Positions 45,670 to 54,187 of a DNA stretch of 64,000 nucleotides are shown here, in pieces. Position numbers and translations under genes: made by a program. The stretch's first letter is position 1. Each line of letters opens with the position of its first letter. Location of the stretch: positions 806,001 to 870,000 of the forward strand of contig CAWJXA010000008.1 in assembly GCA_963846715.1 (NCBI GenBank), in the 5' to 3' direction. This stretch comes from Bog-257 sp963846715. Lineage in GTDB: Bacteria > Acidobacteriota > Terriglobia > Terriglobales > Acidobacteriaceae. The notes under the pieces were generated by a model that was given only the letters and a program-made list of their open reading frames with translations, made no database searches and was not told the DNA's origin.

Positions 45670-46044
45670 ATGTCGAGACCAAATCGCGCGACTCTTGCCC
45701 TTTTGACCGGAATTGTCTTGATCCTGATTACAATTTTCTTGGCCTGCGACTCTGAGCCTCGCAAGAGCGACGCCGAGCTCGGGCTGACTCCTCAGCAAGC
45801 GCAAGGACGACGGGTTTACGATGCGCGCTGCGCCGAATGCCATTACGCATACAGTACGCGCAATCTGCGCGCCCCCAGCCTGAATGGACTGTTCAAGAAG
45901 CCATTCATGAAAAATGGCATCCCCGCCAACGATGACAGGGTCACAGACATCATCCTGCTAGGCCGGGCGAAAATGCCCGCCTTCCAGCAGAAACTAACGC
46001 AACAGCAACTGGACGAGTTGATGGCGTATCTGCATACGTTGTGA
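45670..46044 (+). CDS. Monohaem cytochrome c lipoprotein
   Basis: 124 residues. Signal peptide with lipobox (TIFLAC, Cys26), then haem-attachment motif CAECH at residues 54-58 and a probable axial Met at about 102 in GRAKMPAFQQKLTQQQLDEL. The pattern is class I cytochrome c (cytochrome c6/cbb3-type small electron carrier) tethered to the outer face of the inner membrane. ATG at 45670 after GGAAGA. Divergent from the DUF488 gene; no oxidase genes nearby. Confidence 0.9.
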   Translation: MSRPNRATLALLTGIVLILITIFLACDSEPRKSDAELGLTPQQAQGRRVYDARCAECHYAYSTRNLRAPSLNGLFKKPFMKNGIPANDDRVTDIILLGRAKMPAFQQKLTQQQLDELMAYLHTL

Positions 46045-46047
46045 GGT

Positions 46048-46148
46048 AACGCTATTCGCTGGTCGCCATTCGCCATTCGCTCTTAGCCGCTAGCTCTTAG
46101 CCTTTAGCATACTCAAAGCGAATCGCGAATAGCGAATAGCGAGGAGCG
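46048..46148. repeat. Inverted clusters of the ATTCGC word
   Basis: The plus strand shows CGCTATTCGCTGG...CGCCATTCGC near 46050-46080 and the inverse GCGAATCGCGAATAGCGAAT near 46120-46140, enclosing TTAGCCGCTAGCTCTTAGCC. It can fold into a large imperfect hairpin between the cytochrome and lipA genes. A similar style of small-word repeat is seen upstream of the porin. Confidence 0.6.
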
Positions 46149-46179
46149 ACTTCACCACGCGGTACAATAGTTACGTCGC

Positions 46180-47091
46180 ATGGCCACAGCTTCCGAATTG
46201 ATCCAGATCGAGATTGGCCCTCGCCGTCCTGCTCCCAAGCCGGAATGGCTGAAGGCGCGTGCGCCGATGGGCGAGAATTACCACAATCTCAAGACGCTGG
46301 CGCGCAATCTGGAGCTGAACACCGTCTGCGAGTCGGCGCATTGTCCCAACATCGGTGAGTGCTGGAATCATCGCACCGCAACCTTCATGCTACTGGGTAA
46401 TCTTTGCACCCGGCGGTGTGGCTTCTGCGCCGTGCCGAAGGGACGTCCTCAGCCGATTGATTTCGAGGAGCCTCGCCGCGTGGCCGAGGCGGTGGAGAAG
46501 TTGGGGCTGAAGTTTGCCGTGGTCACCAGCGTTAATCGCGACGACGACAACGTGGGCGGGGCGCGTGTCTTCGCCGATACCATCATCGAAATCCGCCAAC
46601 GGGTTCCGGGATGCCGCGTGGAGGTGCTGATCCCCGACTTTCAGGGATTGGAAGAACCGCTGCGCATCGTGATGGACGCCAAACCTGACATCCTCAATCA
46701 CAACACTGAAACTGTGCCTCGGCTGTATCGCGTGGCCCGCTCCGGCGCGCGTTACGAACGCACCTTGAAGCTGCTGCAGCGTGCCAAGGAAATGAATCGA
46801 GCCATTCCGACCAAGACCGGCGTGATGGTTGGTCTGGGCGAAAGCACTAGCGAACTCCTGGAAGTCTTCCGCGATCTCGCTGCCCACAACGTGGATATCC
46901 TGACCATCGGCCAGTACCTGCGGCCATCAAAGGACCACCTCCCGGTAGCGCGGCTGTACACTCCCGACGAATTCCGCTTCCTCAAAGAAGAATCGTTGAA
47001 GATGGGTTTCCGCCATGTCGAGTCCGGCCCCCTGGTGCGGTCCAGCTATCACGCCGACGAGCAGGCCGACGCGGGAACGCGTGTCGTGTAA
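46180..47091 (+). CDS. lipA: Lipoyl synthase
   Basis: 303 residues. Radical SAM enzyme that inserts two sulfurs into protein-bound octanoyl groups. Auxiliary cluster Cys50, Cys55, Cys61 (CESAHCPNIGEC), radical SAM cluster Cys76, Cys80, Cys83 (CTRRCGFC), and the C-terminal RSSYHADEQ serine motif that ligates the auxiliary cluster. ATG at 46180. No lipB beside it in this window. Confidence 0.97.
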   Translation: MATASELIQIEIGPRRPAPKPEWLKARAPMGENYHNLKTLARNLELNTVCESAHCPNIGECWNHRTATFMLLGNLCTRRCGFCAVPKGRPQPIDFEEPRRVAEAVEKLGLKFAVVTSVNRDDDNVGGARVFADTIIEIRQRVPGCRVEVLIPDFQGLEEPLRIVMDAKPDILNHNTETVPRLYRVARSGARYERTLKLLQRAKEMNRAIPTKTGVMVGLGESTSELLEVFRDLAAHNVDILTIGQYLRPSKDHLPVARLYTPDEFRFLKEESLKMGFRHVESGPLVRSSYHADEQADAGTRVV

Positions 47092-47115
47092 CTCAAGACA
47101 ACGGGAAGGGTTCCC

Positions 47116-47904
47116 ATGTCTAAAGATGCTTCCGAATTATTGAAGAAGGCATTGCGACTGCCTGTGGAGGAACGCGCGGTATTGGCGCGGTCTATTCTGG
47201 CAAGTTTGGATCTGGCAACAGACGCCTTCATTGAGAGCATGCGTGGGAGCTTGGCAAAGCGGGGTATGTCATCGAATCCCAAACGCAATGCCGACCGTGA
47301 GTTTTTGCGCGGCCCGGCTACTAAGAAAAGGGTGCTTTGGGCTATCTTGATGGTAGTCGGTGCACTAATATCACCCGCCGTCATCCGTGGCTTGGCGTCG
47401 AGGAATCAACAACAAGTGTCATTAAACGCGGCTTCACAGGCTGCCGCAAAATCTAAACAATCAGCCAATCCTCCGAGAGTGCCACCGCCGAGGTACCGCC
47501 TATTCAAATTCGAAACTGACAATGAAGCGACTTACGTTGTTCCCGGCAACACGAATGATGAAGAGCTAAAGAGTTTGCTTTGGCTTTTTAGAGAGAAGGT
47601 GAGAGCGGGCAAGTTTAAGGATATCGGAATCACGAAGCCGACGGCCAAACACTGGGGTGGACTTGATTATAAGTCTGGGATGCTGGTCATCTACCGAGGC
47701 GAAAAATGCGCGAACGAAGGATGGATTAGCCTTAAGGCTGCCGAGAGCGGAAAGCTCCCATGTGGCAGAGGTGATCACGACGATGCGTATTATCAGTGGG
47801 GTATTCCTAACCCGACGAAGGATAGAAATGGCTTTTTCGATGAAGGCGGGATAGCGAAAAACGGAGACATCATAGTTGTGTTCGAAGATAAGGGAAACCA
47901 GTGA
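47116..47904 (+). CDS. Hypothetical protein with addiction-module-like N-terminus and one membrane helix
   Basis: 262 residues. The first 37 residues (SKDASELLKKALRLPVEERA, LARSILASLD) closely resemble the start of the putative addiction-module/antitoxin family that pairs with RelE-type toxins. The rest differs: a basic stretch, a membrane helix (VLWAILMVVGALISPAVI), an Ala/Ser/Pro linker, and a C-terminal domain with KSGMLVIYRGEKCANEGWIS and a Gly-rich FFDEGGIAKNGDIIVVFEDK end. I do not recognise that domain. It may be a genuine fusion or an antitoxin remnant captured as a new N-terminus. Codon use looks lower in GC than its neighbours. Confidence 0.5.
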   Translation: MSKDASELLKKALRLPVEERAVLARSILASLDLATDAFIESMRGSLAKRGMSSNPKRNADREFLRGPATKKRVLWAILMVVGALISPAVIRGLASRNQQQVSLNAASQAAAKSKQSANPPRVPPPRYRLFKFETDNEATYVVPGNTNDEELKSLLWLFREKVRAGKFKDIGITKPTAKHWGGLDYKSGMLVIYRGEKCANEGWISLKAAESGKLPCGRGDHDDAYYQWGIPNPTKDRNGFFDEGGIAKNGDIIVVFEDKGNQ

Positions 47905-47971
47905 ACGCGAGGCAGTGGGCGTTCGGTAACAGGGTAGAATAAAGGGCGGAGTAACTTGAAAGGGCGCCTCG

Positions 47972-48274
47972 ATGTCGAAGACTGCCGATCCCCTAGCGAG
48001 ACTCAAGGACTTTGACATCTCGGAACCTTACGAGCTTGTCCGCACAATCGAAGTTGTCAAGGGCCAGTGCCGGTATCGCCTCGAAGTCATGAAGTCCCTC
48101 CACAGCCAGAACTGTTATTTTGTCGATTGCTATCGTCTGGTAGAACAAGAGGAGACGACAACGCTGGAGGTTATGAGTGCTGTGTGGTCGCGGTTGTCGC
48201 TCGAAGAGTTTAGCGGGACAGAGGAGAACGACCAGAATAAGGCGTTGGAAACTGCATTGGCTGCGTTACGGTAA
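47972..48274 (+). CDS. Hypothetical protein (100 residues)
   Basis: Not recognised. Soluble, acidic, with a beta-rich first half (PYELVRTIEVVKGQCRYRLE) and helical C-terminus (NDQNKALETALAALR). ATG at 47972 with only a weak ribosome-binding site. Follows the previous hypothetical gene after 67 bases on the same strand, and both lie between lipA and hflX, probably accessory genes acquired together. Confidence 0.45.
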   Translation: MSKTADPLARLKDFDISEPYELVRTIEVVKGQCRYRLEVMKSLHSQNCYFVDCYRLVEQEETTTLEVMSAVWSRLSLEEFSGTEENDQNKALETALAALR

Positions 48275-48321
48275 TCGCGACTTCGTGGGAACCGTCGGAA
48301 ACAACAGCCGTCCGCTTGAGA

Positions 48322-48480
48322 TTAAAGTTCAGTGACCGCATCCAAATATTCGCGAATGGCGTCCTGGATGTTCTCCAGCGCCTCCCGCTCGCTAGTACCC
48401 TGTGACCAGCAGCCGGGTAAGCCAGGGCAGGATACCGCAAAACCTTCTTCCGAGGGTAACAGCACCACGCGGTAAGTCAT
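48322..48480 (-). CDS. HicB-like antitoxin, orphan
   Basis: A 52-residue protein: MTYRVVLLPSEEGFAVSCPG, LPGCWSQGTSEREALENI and QDAIREYLDAVTEL. This is the partial RNase H-like HicB fold, with the standard CPxLPGCxSQG and NIxDAIxEYL motifs; the C-terminal DNA-binding part is absent, as in short HicB variants. No HicA partner was found on either side. It lies 40 bases downstream of hflX on the same strand. Confidence 0.8.
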   Translation of the reverse strand: MTYRVVLLPSEEGFAVSCPGLPGCWSQGTSEREALENIQDAIREYLDAVTEL

Positions 48481-48520
48481 GCAATGTATCCTACTCCCCA
48501 GATGCAGGCGTGGGGATTAT

Positions 48521-49912
48521 TCACTCCACAACAAAGGTCGTCATCTTGCGCAGCAGCGATTCGGGCGCTTGCACGTCCAGTTCAACGTTGCCATCGCGAT
48601 ACTCTCGCGCAAGTATAACGGCCCTCGCGTCCAGCGCTGCCAGTGCTTTGCCTTCTGACTGAGGCACGCGCATGCGGACCCGACGCACCGGATCTTCGGC
48701 AATGAGTTCATCGATACGTTTCGCCAACCGGTCCAAGCCAAGCCCTTGTGCAGCCGAGACATGGATGACGCTCTCGCTATCCTGCAGGCTCTCGCGCTTT
48801 TTCTCCGGCAGCAAATCCAGTTTGTTCATCACATAGAGCCGGGGCTTGTCCTGCGAGTCCAGTTCACGCAGTACTTCTTCCACCTGGGCTTGCTGCTCAG
48901 CTGCGGTTGGGCTGGTGACATCCGACACCAGCAGTAGCAGAGACGCCCGTTGCACCTCCTCCAGCGTCGCGCGAAACGCTGAAACCAGCGTGTGTGGGAG
49001 GTTCCGGATGAATCCCACAGTGTCAGACAGCAAGACCTGCCGTCGCGAAGGCAACATCACACTTCGCAGCGTGGGGTCGAGCGTGGCGAACATACGCGCG
49101 CTCTCCAGCACTCTCGCCTTGGTAAGCGCGTTGAATAGCGTCGACTTCCCCGCATTGGTATAGCCAACCAGCGCGACCGTCGCGATGGGAACGGACTCGC
49201 GCCGTTGCCGCTGTTGTCCCCGAATGCGGCGGACATTTTCCAGTTGCTCTTTTACGTGGCGGATATGCCGGTAGATCTTGCGGCGATCGGTCTCCAGCTG
49301 TGTTTCTCCAGGACCACGGGTCCCAATGCCGCCACCAAGCTGCGACATTTGCACGCCACGTCCTGCCAATCGCGGCAGCAGATATTGCAGTTGCGCCAAC
49401 TCGACTTGCAGTTGACCTTCACGGGTACGCGCGTGACGCGCAAAGATGTCGAGGATGAGCTGGGTGCGATCGATGACCCGCAGGTCGAGCTCGCGTTCGA
49501 GATTACGTTGCTGGGATGGGGTTAAGTCGTGGTCGAAAATAACCAGATCTGGCGAACTTGAAGCGACAGCGCCTTTTAGTTCCTCCAGCTTTCCGCTGCC
49601 AATCAGTGTGGCGGGGTCTGGTTTTTGCCGCCGCTGCAAAAACTCGCCGATGACATTGGCTCCCGCGCTGGCAGTCAGTTCGCGCAACTCGGCCATCGCT
49701 TCTTCGGCCGAAAAGCCCTGCTCTTCCTGACTTTGAGGGTGCAGGTGCGGGTCGGCGGCGCTGCGCGCAACACGAGCAATGGGAGGCACTTTCCTGGCAG
49801 TTCGCTGCCCGGAGCGAGAAGCCAGCGCTGTATTGAGGTCCGGTTGCCGATCCTTCCCGATACGAGTTTCAGTGTCGCGCGCCGCCGGTCGAGAGGAGAA
49901 TTCCACTCCCAC
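48521..49912 (-). CDS. hflX: GTPase HflX
   Basis: 463 residues. Ribosome-associated GTPase that splits stalled ribosomes after stress. N-terminal HflX domain (LIGSGKLEEL, VIFDHDLTPSQQRNLERELD, DRTQLILDIFARHARTREGQ), Gly-rich linker GGGIGTRGPGETQLETDRR, and the G domain with GYTNAGKST near residue 250, DTVGFIRNLPHTL and NKLDLL. The GTG start at 49912 has no clear ribosome-binding site, and an alternative start in another frame near 49962 is possible if a base is missing. Directly downstream of hfq, a common pairing. Confidence 0.93.
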   Translation of the reverse strand: MGVEFSSRPAARDTETRIGKDRQPDLNTALASRSGQRTARKVPPIARVARSAADPHLHPQSQEEQGFSAEEAMAELRELTASAGANVIGEFLQRRQKPDPATLIGSGKLEELKGAVASSSPDLVIFDHDLTPSQQRNLERELDLRVIDRTQLILDIFARHARTREGQLQVELAQLQYLLPRLAGRGVQMSQLGGGIGTRGPGETQLETDRRKIYRHIRHVKEQLENVRRIRGQQRQRRESVPIATVALVGYTNAGKSTLFNALTKARVLESARMFATLDPTLRSVMLPSRRQVLLSDTVGFIRNLPHTLVSAFRATLEEVQRASLLLLVSDVTSPTAAEQQAQVEEVLRELDSQDKPRLYVMNKLDLLPEKKRESLQDSESVIHVSAAQGLGLDRLAKRIDELIAEDPVRRVRMRVPQSEGKALAALDARAVILAREYRDGNVELDVQAPESLLRKMTTFVVE

Positions 49913-49999
49913 GAGGAAAGCCCGTTCTGGTTGGCTCCGGCCCGTCTGCCATGAGCGGTCATTCGCTCTGGAGTTTATCCCATCCGTGCGAGCGATAAA

Positions 50000-50302
50000 T
50001 TAGTCCTCGGAAGTCGTGTTCGCGGTCTCGGCATCTGCTGGGGCTGCTGGTTCGGCCACCGCGCGGTGTTCATAGTGACGGTCAGAGTGCGAGGAACGCG
50101 ACATGACCACGGTGGAGATGGCGTGTTTGAAGATCAAATGCTCCTGGTTGTCCTTGTCTAGTACCACGGAGTACTTATCAAAAGCGCGAATCCTTCCCGT
50201 CAGTTTTACTCCGCTGATCAGGTAAATGGTAACTAAAAGCTTATCTTTGCGGGCGGTATTTAGAAATCCGTCTTGTATATTCTGTGCTGCCTTGTTCTCC
50301 AT
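50000..50302 (-). CDS. hfq: RNA chaperone Hfq
   Basis: 100 residues. Hexameric Sm-like protein that pairs small RNAs with mRNAs. IQDGFLNTARKDKLLVTIYL, the Sm1 block SGVKLTGRIRAFDKYSVVLD, and the Sm2 LIFKHAISTV motif (Lys-His, with Phe replacing the usual Tyr) are all present. A 30-residue acidic/Ala-rich tail follows. ATG at 50302 behind GGAGGGACC. First gene of an hfq-hflX operon. Confidence 0.95.
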   Translation of the reverse strand: MENKAAQNIQDGFLNTARKDKLLVTIYLISGVKLTGRIRAFDKYSVVLDKDNQEHLIFKHAISTVVMSRSSHSDRHYEHRAVAEPAAPADAETANTTSED

Positions 50303-50537
50303 AGGTCCCTCCTGGCAACATGCAAAAAACAGAACAGCCTCAGATTCGCGGCCCCTACGATTCCGAAACCGTCCGCGGTCGGTACAGCGCGATCCGCCGC
50401 GGTTGCAAATAACAAGCCCCTTTCACGATAAGACGGCAGCAGCGCGATTTCAACTAAAACAAGCACAACCCGATGTGATGTAGAATTCGCGCACCGCTCT
50501 GGATTGGAAAGCGCAGACTACTCGGAGAGAATAGCCC

Positions 50538-51314
50538 ATGTTGCCTATCTCGCTAGTGGCACTACTTTTGTTGCCTGAGGTTCATTTTCCTGGTGCTCCG
50601 GCGACAGCCCTTATCATTCTTCGCTGGATCCACTTCGTTGCCGGGATTACCTGGATTGGGCTTCTTTACTTCTTCACCTTGGTGAGCCTGCCTTTGATGC
50701 AGGAGCTCGACGCAAAATCGCGCGTGACCGTCGTCACCAAGCTGATGCCACGGGCCCTTTGGTGGTTTCGCTGGAGCGCAGTCGTAACCGTTCTGGTCGG
50801 CATCAGCTACTGGATGCACGTTGTGGCGTCTAGTGCGCGTGACGCCGTGGCTGCGGGACTGCCGGCCTCCCCCGGGATGATGTTTGGCAGCTTCTTCGTC
50901 ATCTGGACGCTGGCCTTCGCGATCGAGATGGGAGCGCTGATGTCCCCGGCCGAGGTGCTAAGGAAAGGCCCGGTGCTGGGATTGCTCGTCGGCGTTACCG
51001 TCATTGCGGCTGCGTATTTCTTCCTGAGCTTGAATCAACATGGCTGGGAGAGCAACTGGGCGTTAGCGATTGGCATTGGCGGCGGGCTGGGATGGTTCAT
51101 GTTGCTGAATGTCTGGGGCGTGGTGTGGCGCATGCAGAAGAAGATCATCCGCTGGACTGAAGCTAATGCCAGCCAAGGCACGCCCATGCCGTCGGAAGCA
51201 CCCAAGGTGGCGAGAATCGCTTTCCTGTGTACACGCCTGAACTTTTGGTTGTCGTTCCCCATGCTGTTCTTCATGGGCGCAGCCAGCCACTATTTTCTGT
51301 TTGTGGCGAAGTAA
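50538..51314 (+). CDS. PuuD-like urate hydroxylase membrane domain protein
   Basis: 258 residues with about seven membrane helices. RWIHFVAGITWIGLLYFFTL near the N-terminus with a conserved His, PRALWWFRWSAVVTVLVGIS, the central NQHGWESNWALAIGIGGGLG, and FLCTRLNFWLSFPMLFFMGA match the membrane domain of urate hydroxylase PuuD and related DUF989 proteins. The cytochrome c domain that full PuuD carries is absent, so urate oxidation is not certain. No other purine catabolism genes are nearby. Confidence 0.75.
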   Translation: MLPISLVALLLLPEVHFPGAPATALIILRWIHFVAGITWIGLLYFFTLVSLPLMQELDAKSRVTVVTKLMPRALWWFRWSAVVTVLVGISYWMHVVASSARDAVAAGLPASPGMMFGSFFVIWTLAFAIEMGALMSPAEVLRKGPVLGLLVGVTVIAAAYFFLSLNQHGWESNWALAIGIGGGLGWFMLLNVWGVVWRMQKKIIRWTEANASQGTPMPSEAPKVARIAFLCTRLNFWLSFPMLFFMGAASHYFLFVAK

Positions 51315-51403
51315 ACAGAGCTTTGATCGTCCGGCGACCCACCGGCGCCGGCTGCTTCGCGCTGCCTACAATCCGCAATCCCCTATAGAATTGGGTCTTA
51401 GTC

Positions 51404-52615
51404 ATGCCATCGCACTCGCCGAAATCGTTCTTTAGCGCGCACCCCGGGACCCAGACTGATTCCGTCCCCATGCTTGATCTCACTCGGCAGTACGAGAGCA
51501 TCAAGGACGACGTGCAAGCGGCGCTCGAACGTGTGCTGACGACTCAACACTTCATTGGGGGTCCGGAGCTCGAGGGCTTCGAGTGCGAGTCTGCGAACTA
51601 CCTGGAAGTCGCCGCAAGTGTTGGCTGTGCGTCGGGAACTGATGCTTTGTGGTTGGCGCTACAGGGAGCTGCGGCCGGACCAGGAACGTGCGTCGTTACT
51701 ACGGCGTTCAGCTTCTTCGCCTCGGTGAGCTCGATTGTGCGTTGCGGCGCAGTCCCCGTCCTGGCGGACATCGATCCGGCGACGCTGAACCTCGATCCTG
51801 ACCCGACCGAGCGAGCGTTGCAGCGCGCTCGTTCGTACAAGGCTCGCGTGGTGATGCCAGTGCATCTTTACGGACAGTGCGCCGACATGGATAGATTGGA
51901 TCTCATCGCAGGGCAGTACGATGCCAGTCTCATCGAAGATGCGGCGCAAGCGTTCGGTGCGAAGTGGCGCGACACGAAAGCAGGAGCGCTGGGCAAGGCT
52001 GCAGCTTTCAGTTTCTATCCCACCAAGAACCTGAGCGCCTACGGCGACGGCGGATGCGTGACGACCAACGATGCGGAACTGGCGGCGCACCTGCGACGTT
52101 TGCGTAATCATGGAAGCCGCCAACGCTATTACCACGAAGAGATCGGCTGGAATAGCCGCCTCGATGCCATGCAGGCGGCCGTGCTTCGGGTGAAGCTGAG
52201 GCATATTGACGACTGGAACCAGGCCCGACGGATGCTTGCCTGCCGCTACCACGGTCTATTCGTCAACTCCGGCCTGGTGCACAGCGAGGCGCAATCGGTC
52301 AGCGCGAAGGCACCTATTGCCCTGCTGGCGACAATGCCCGAGGCGTATCACATTTATCACCAGTATGTGGTGCGCGCCTATCGACGCGACGAACTGAGGA
52401 CGTTTCTGGCCCAGCATGGGATCGGTACGGAAATCTACTATCCTGTGCCACTGCATTTGCAGGAATGCTTTACTTACCTCGGCTATAAGGCAGGCGATCT
52501 TCCGGAGTCGGAGCGCGCCTCCAAAGAAGTGCTGGCGCTGCCGATGTTCCCCGAGCTCCGTGAGGACGAGCAGCAACGCGTGGTGGCCGTCGTCGCCGAG
52601 TTCTACAGCCGTTAG
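51404..52615 (+). CDS. DegT/DnrJ/EryC1/StrS family sugar aminotransferase
   Basis: 403 residues. PLP-dependent transfer of an amino group to a nucleotide-linked keto sugar. MLDLTRQYESIKDDVQAALE, FIGGPELEGFE, GCASGTDALWLAL, PVHLYGQCADMD and the PLP lysine near residue 208 in FYPTKNLSAYGDGG are all typical, as are NSRLDAMQAAVL and GIGTEIYYPVPLHLQ. The start may be internal at the MLDL Met (about 51470); the listed start adds a 22-residue leader. No glycosyltransferases are adjacent, so the sugar product is unknown. Confidence 0.9.
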   Translation: MPSHSPKSFFSAHPGTQTDSVPMLDLTRQYESIKDDVQAALERVLTTQHFIGGPELEGFECESANYLEVAASVGCASGTDALWLALQGAAAGPGTCVVTTAFSFFASVSSIVRCGAVPVLADIDPATLNLDPDPTERALQRARSYKARVVMPVHLYGQCADMDRLDLIAGQYDASLIEDAAQAFGAKWRDTKAGALGKAAAFSFYPTKNLSAYGDGGCVTTNDAELAAHLRRLRNHGSRQRYYHEEIGWNSRLDAMQAAVLRVKLRHIDDWNQARRMLACRYHGLFVNSGLVHSEAQSVSAKAPIALLATMPEAYHIYHQYVVRAYRRDELRTFLAQHGIGTEIYYPVPLHLQECFTYLGYKAGDLPESERASKEVLALPMFPELREDEQQRVVAVVAEFYSR

Positions 52616-52649
52616 TTCGGATAGAGGCGGCTTCAGGTTATGCATGTCG

Positions 52650-52790
52650 GGTAGAGCGGACCTTCAGTTCCGCGTCCAGGGCTGGAAGAAGTAGCTTCAG
52701 TCTCTGAGGTCGCCTGGACCTCAGAGACTGAAGCTAGGAATTACGTGGGCAAACCCTAACGCGGGCCTGAAAGGCCCGCACTACCCGAGA
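52650..52790. repeat. Dispersed palindromic repeat with a perfect 19-bp inverted repeat
   Basis: AGCTTCAGTCTCTGAGGTC (52693-52711) and its exact complement (52717-52735) face each other across a 5-base loop GCCTG. On one side is GTAGAGCGGACCTTCAG, on the other GCGGGCCT-GAA-AGGCCCGC and ACTACCCGAG, the same words as at 8.6, 14.5 and 17.0 kb. Lies between convergent genes; it could act as a bidirectional transcription barrier. Confidence 0.7.
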
Positions 52791-52828
52791 TACAACCAGT
52801 CAGGAGCTGCGACGGACCCTGATTACCC

Positions 52829-54031
52829 TCACTTATGCTTATGGTGCGGATGCGCGGGCAGCCCTTGCTTCTTGCGCTGCGCATAGTAGGCAGCGAGGGC
52901 GGCGTCATGCTTGGCCTTCTCCGCCGCTTCTTCTTCCGGCGTTAGGACCCGGCGCACAATGGGGCCATTCAGTTTGTAGGTGATGTCGACCATCTGCCCG
53001 GCGTCGTTTTTCTTGCGAATGGTGAAGGTCGGCAGGTCGCCTTCTTTGCCGAAATCCTGATGGCCGGTCTTCACCGGGAAGTAGCCCTCCAGATTGCGCT
53101 CGCGATAAGCCGTTTCATAGCGATGCTTCGCCCGATTTCTGGTGAAGATTCGAATCTGATTGAAGTCCCAGGGTAGACCGTCCTTGGGCTCGTTCAATAG
53201 CACCAAGTACTGCGGCACTTGCTTGACTTCTTTGGTGTCTTTGTCTTCCTCCGGCACCGTGTTCAAGACGAAGTAGCCCATGATGCGTTGCCCTTCGGCG
53301 TACTGCGCAACGTCGAGAGGAATATCGAGATCGATCATGCGCAGCAATACCCAACCGACATGCCCGGCGGAGTTACGCACGAGATACCAGTCCTCCATCA
53401 CAGGCTTCGGAGGCTCGGCTGGTTTTCCCGGAGTGGCGGCTGGCGCGGTTTTTGCGGAAACAGCCGATTTAGCCGGCGCAGGCGAACTCTTGGATTGAGT
53501 TGTCGCAGCAGCCTTCGAGCTGGTCGTCGCAGCCACGGATTTCGGAGGATTCTTTTCCGCGGTAGCGCGCTTCAGGATCTCAACTTTCTCCCCGTCCTTG
53601 AGCTGATAGAGGTGCTCACCCTCACGCGATGGGGTTACATGCATGTTGAGTTCGGAGCGCGCTGTTCCGTGAGCTTGTACTTGCTGGCTGGCACTGTCGG
53701 TGGCGAGCTTCTGAAATCCATCGTAAACATCCTGCGGAACCAGGCTGCGTTCCTCCACCCAACCTTCCTGGCCGCTGTCGGTCCGCACCCGCAGAAAGCG
53801 GCGTTGCTTCTCCAGAATCTCCACGCGATCGCCGCTGTGCACCGTGCCAATCTTGTTGTACATGGTTGCCACCCGGTCGCGCAGGCTGGTTTCTGGTGTG
53901 GAGACGTACATGTACTCGTGTTTGACCAGCGCTCCGCGCTTGCAAGCGCAATCCAGGGCAAGCAAAACCAGCAGAAACGCGAACAGCGGAATCCGTAGGC
54001 GACTAAAACGGGAAGATTTCACCGGCAGCAC
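52829..54031 (-). CDS. Exported SH3-domain protein
   Basis: 400 residues. N-terminal hydrophobic segment (LRIPLFAFLLVLLALDCACK), possibly a lipoprotein signal (LDCAC). Two bacterial SH3 domains: residues about 40-100 (YVSTPETSLRDRVATMYNKI, GWVEERSLV) and about 115-235 (MHVTPSREGEHLYQLKDGEK, WYLVRNSAGHVGWVLLRMID) separated by an Ala/Ser/Lys/Pro linker. The C-terminal domain (GYFVLNTVPEEDKDTKEVKQ, FTIRKKNDAGQMVDITYKLN) is not recognised; it ends in a His-rich tail HPHHKHK that might bind metal. Probably periplasmic and cell-wall associated. Confidence 0.75.
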   Translation of the reverse strand: MLPVKSSRFSRLRIPLFAFLLVLLALDCACKRGALVKHEYMYVSTPETSLRDRVATMYNKIGTVHSGDRVEILEKQRRFLRVRTDSGQEGWVEERSLVPQDVYDGFQKLATDSASQQVQAHGTARSELNMHVTPSREGEHLYQLKDGEKVEILKRATAEKNPPKSVAATTSSKAAATTQSKSSPAPAKSAVSAKTAPAATPGKPAEPPKPVMEDWYLVRNSAGHVGWVLLRMIDLDIPLDVAQYAEGQRIMGYFVLNTVPEEDKDTKEVKQVPQYLVLLNEPKDGLPWDFNQIRIFTRNRAKHRYETAYRERNLEGYFPVKTGHQDFGKEGDLPTFTIRKKNDAGQMVDITYKLNGPIVRRVLTPEEEAAEKAKHDAALAAYYAQRKKQGLPAHPHHKHK

Positions 54032-54187
54032 AGAACACTATAGCGCAGGGAGCAGGGGCTTGGAATGAAGGACTAGTGGCAAGGCAGGTGCCGCAAGCAT
54101 CACCAGCGGCCACGGGAGCGCACAAAGAAGTAACTGTTCCTGCGTGCGCTCCAGAAGTGGCCTGCGAGCTGTGATGCCCACCCGCTC

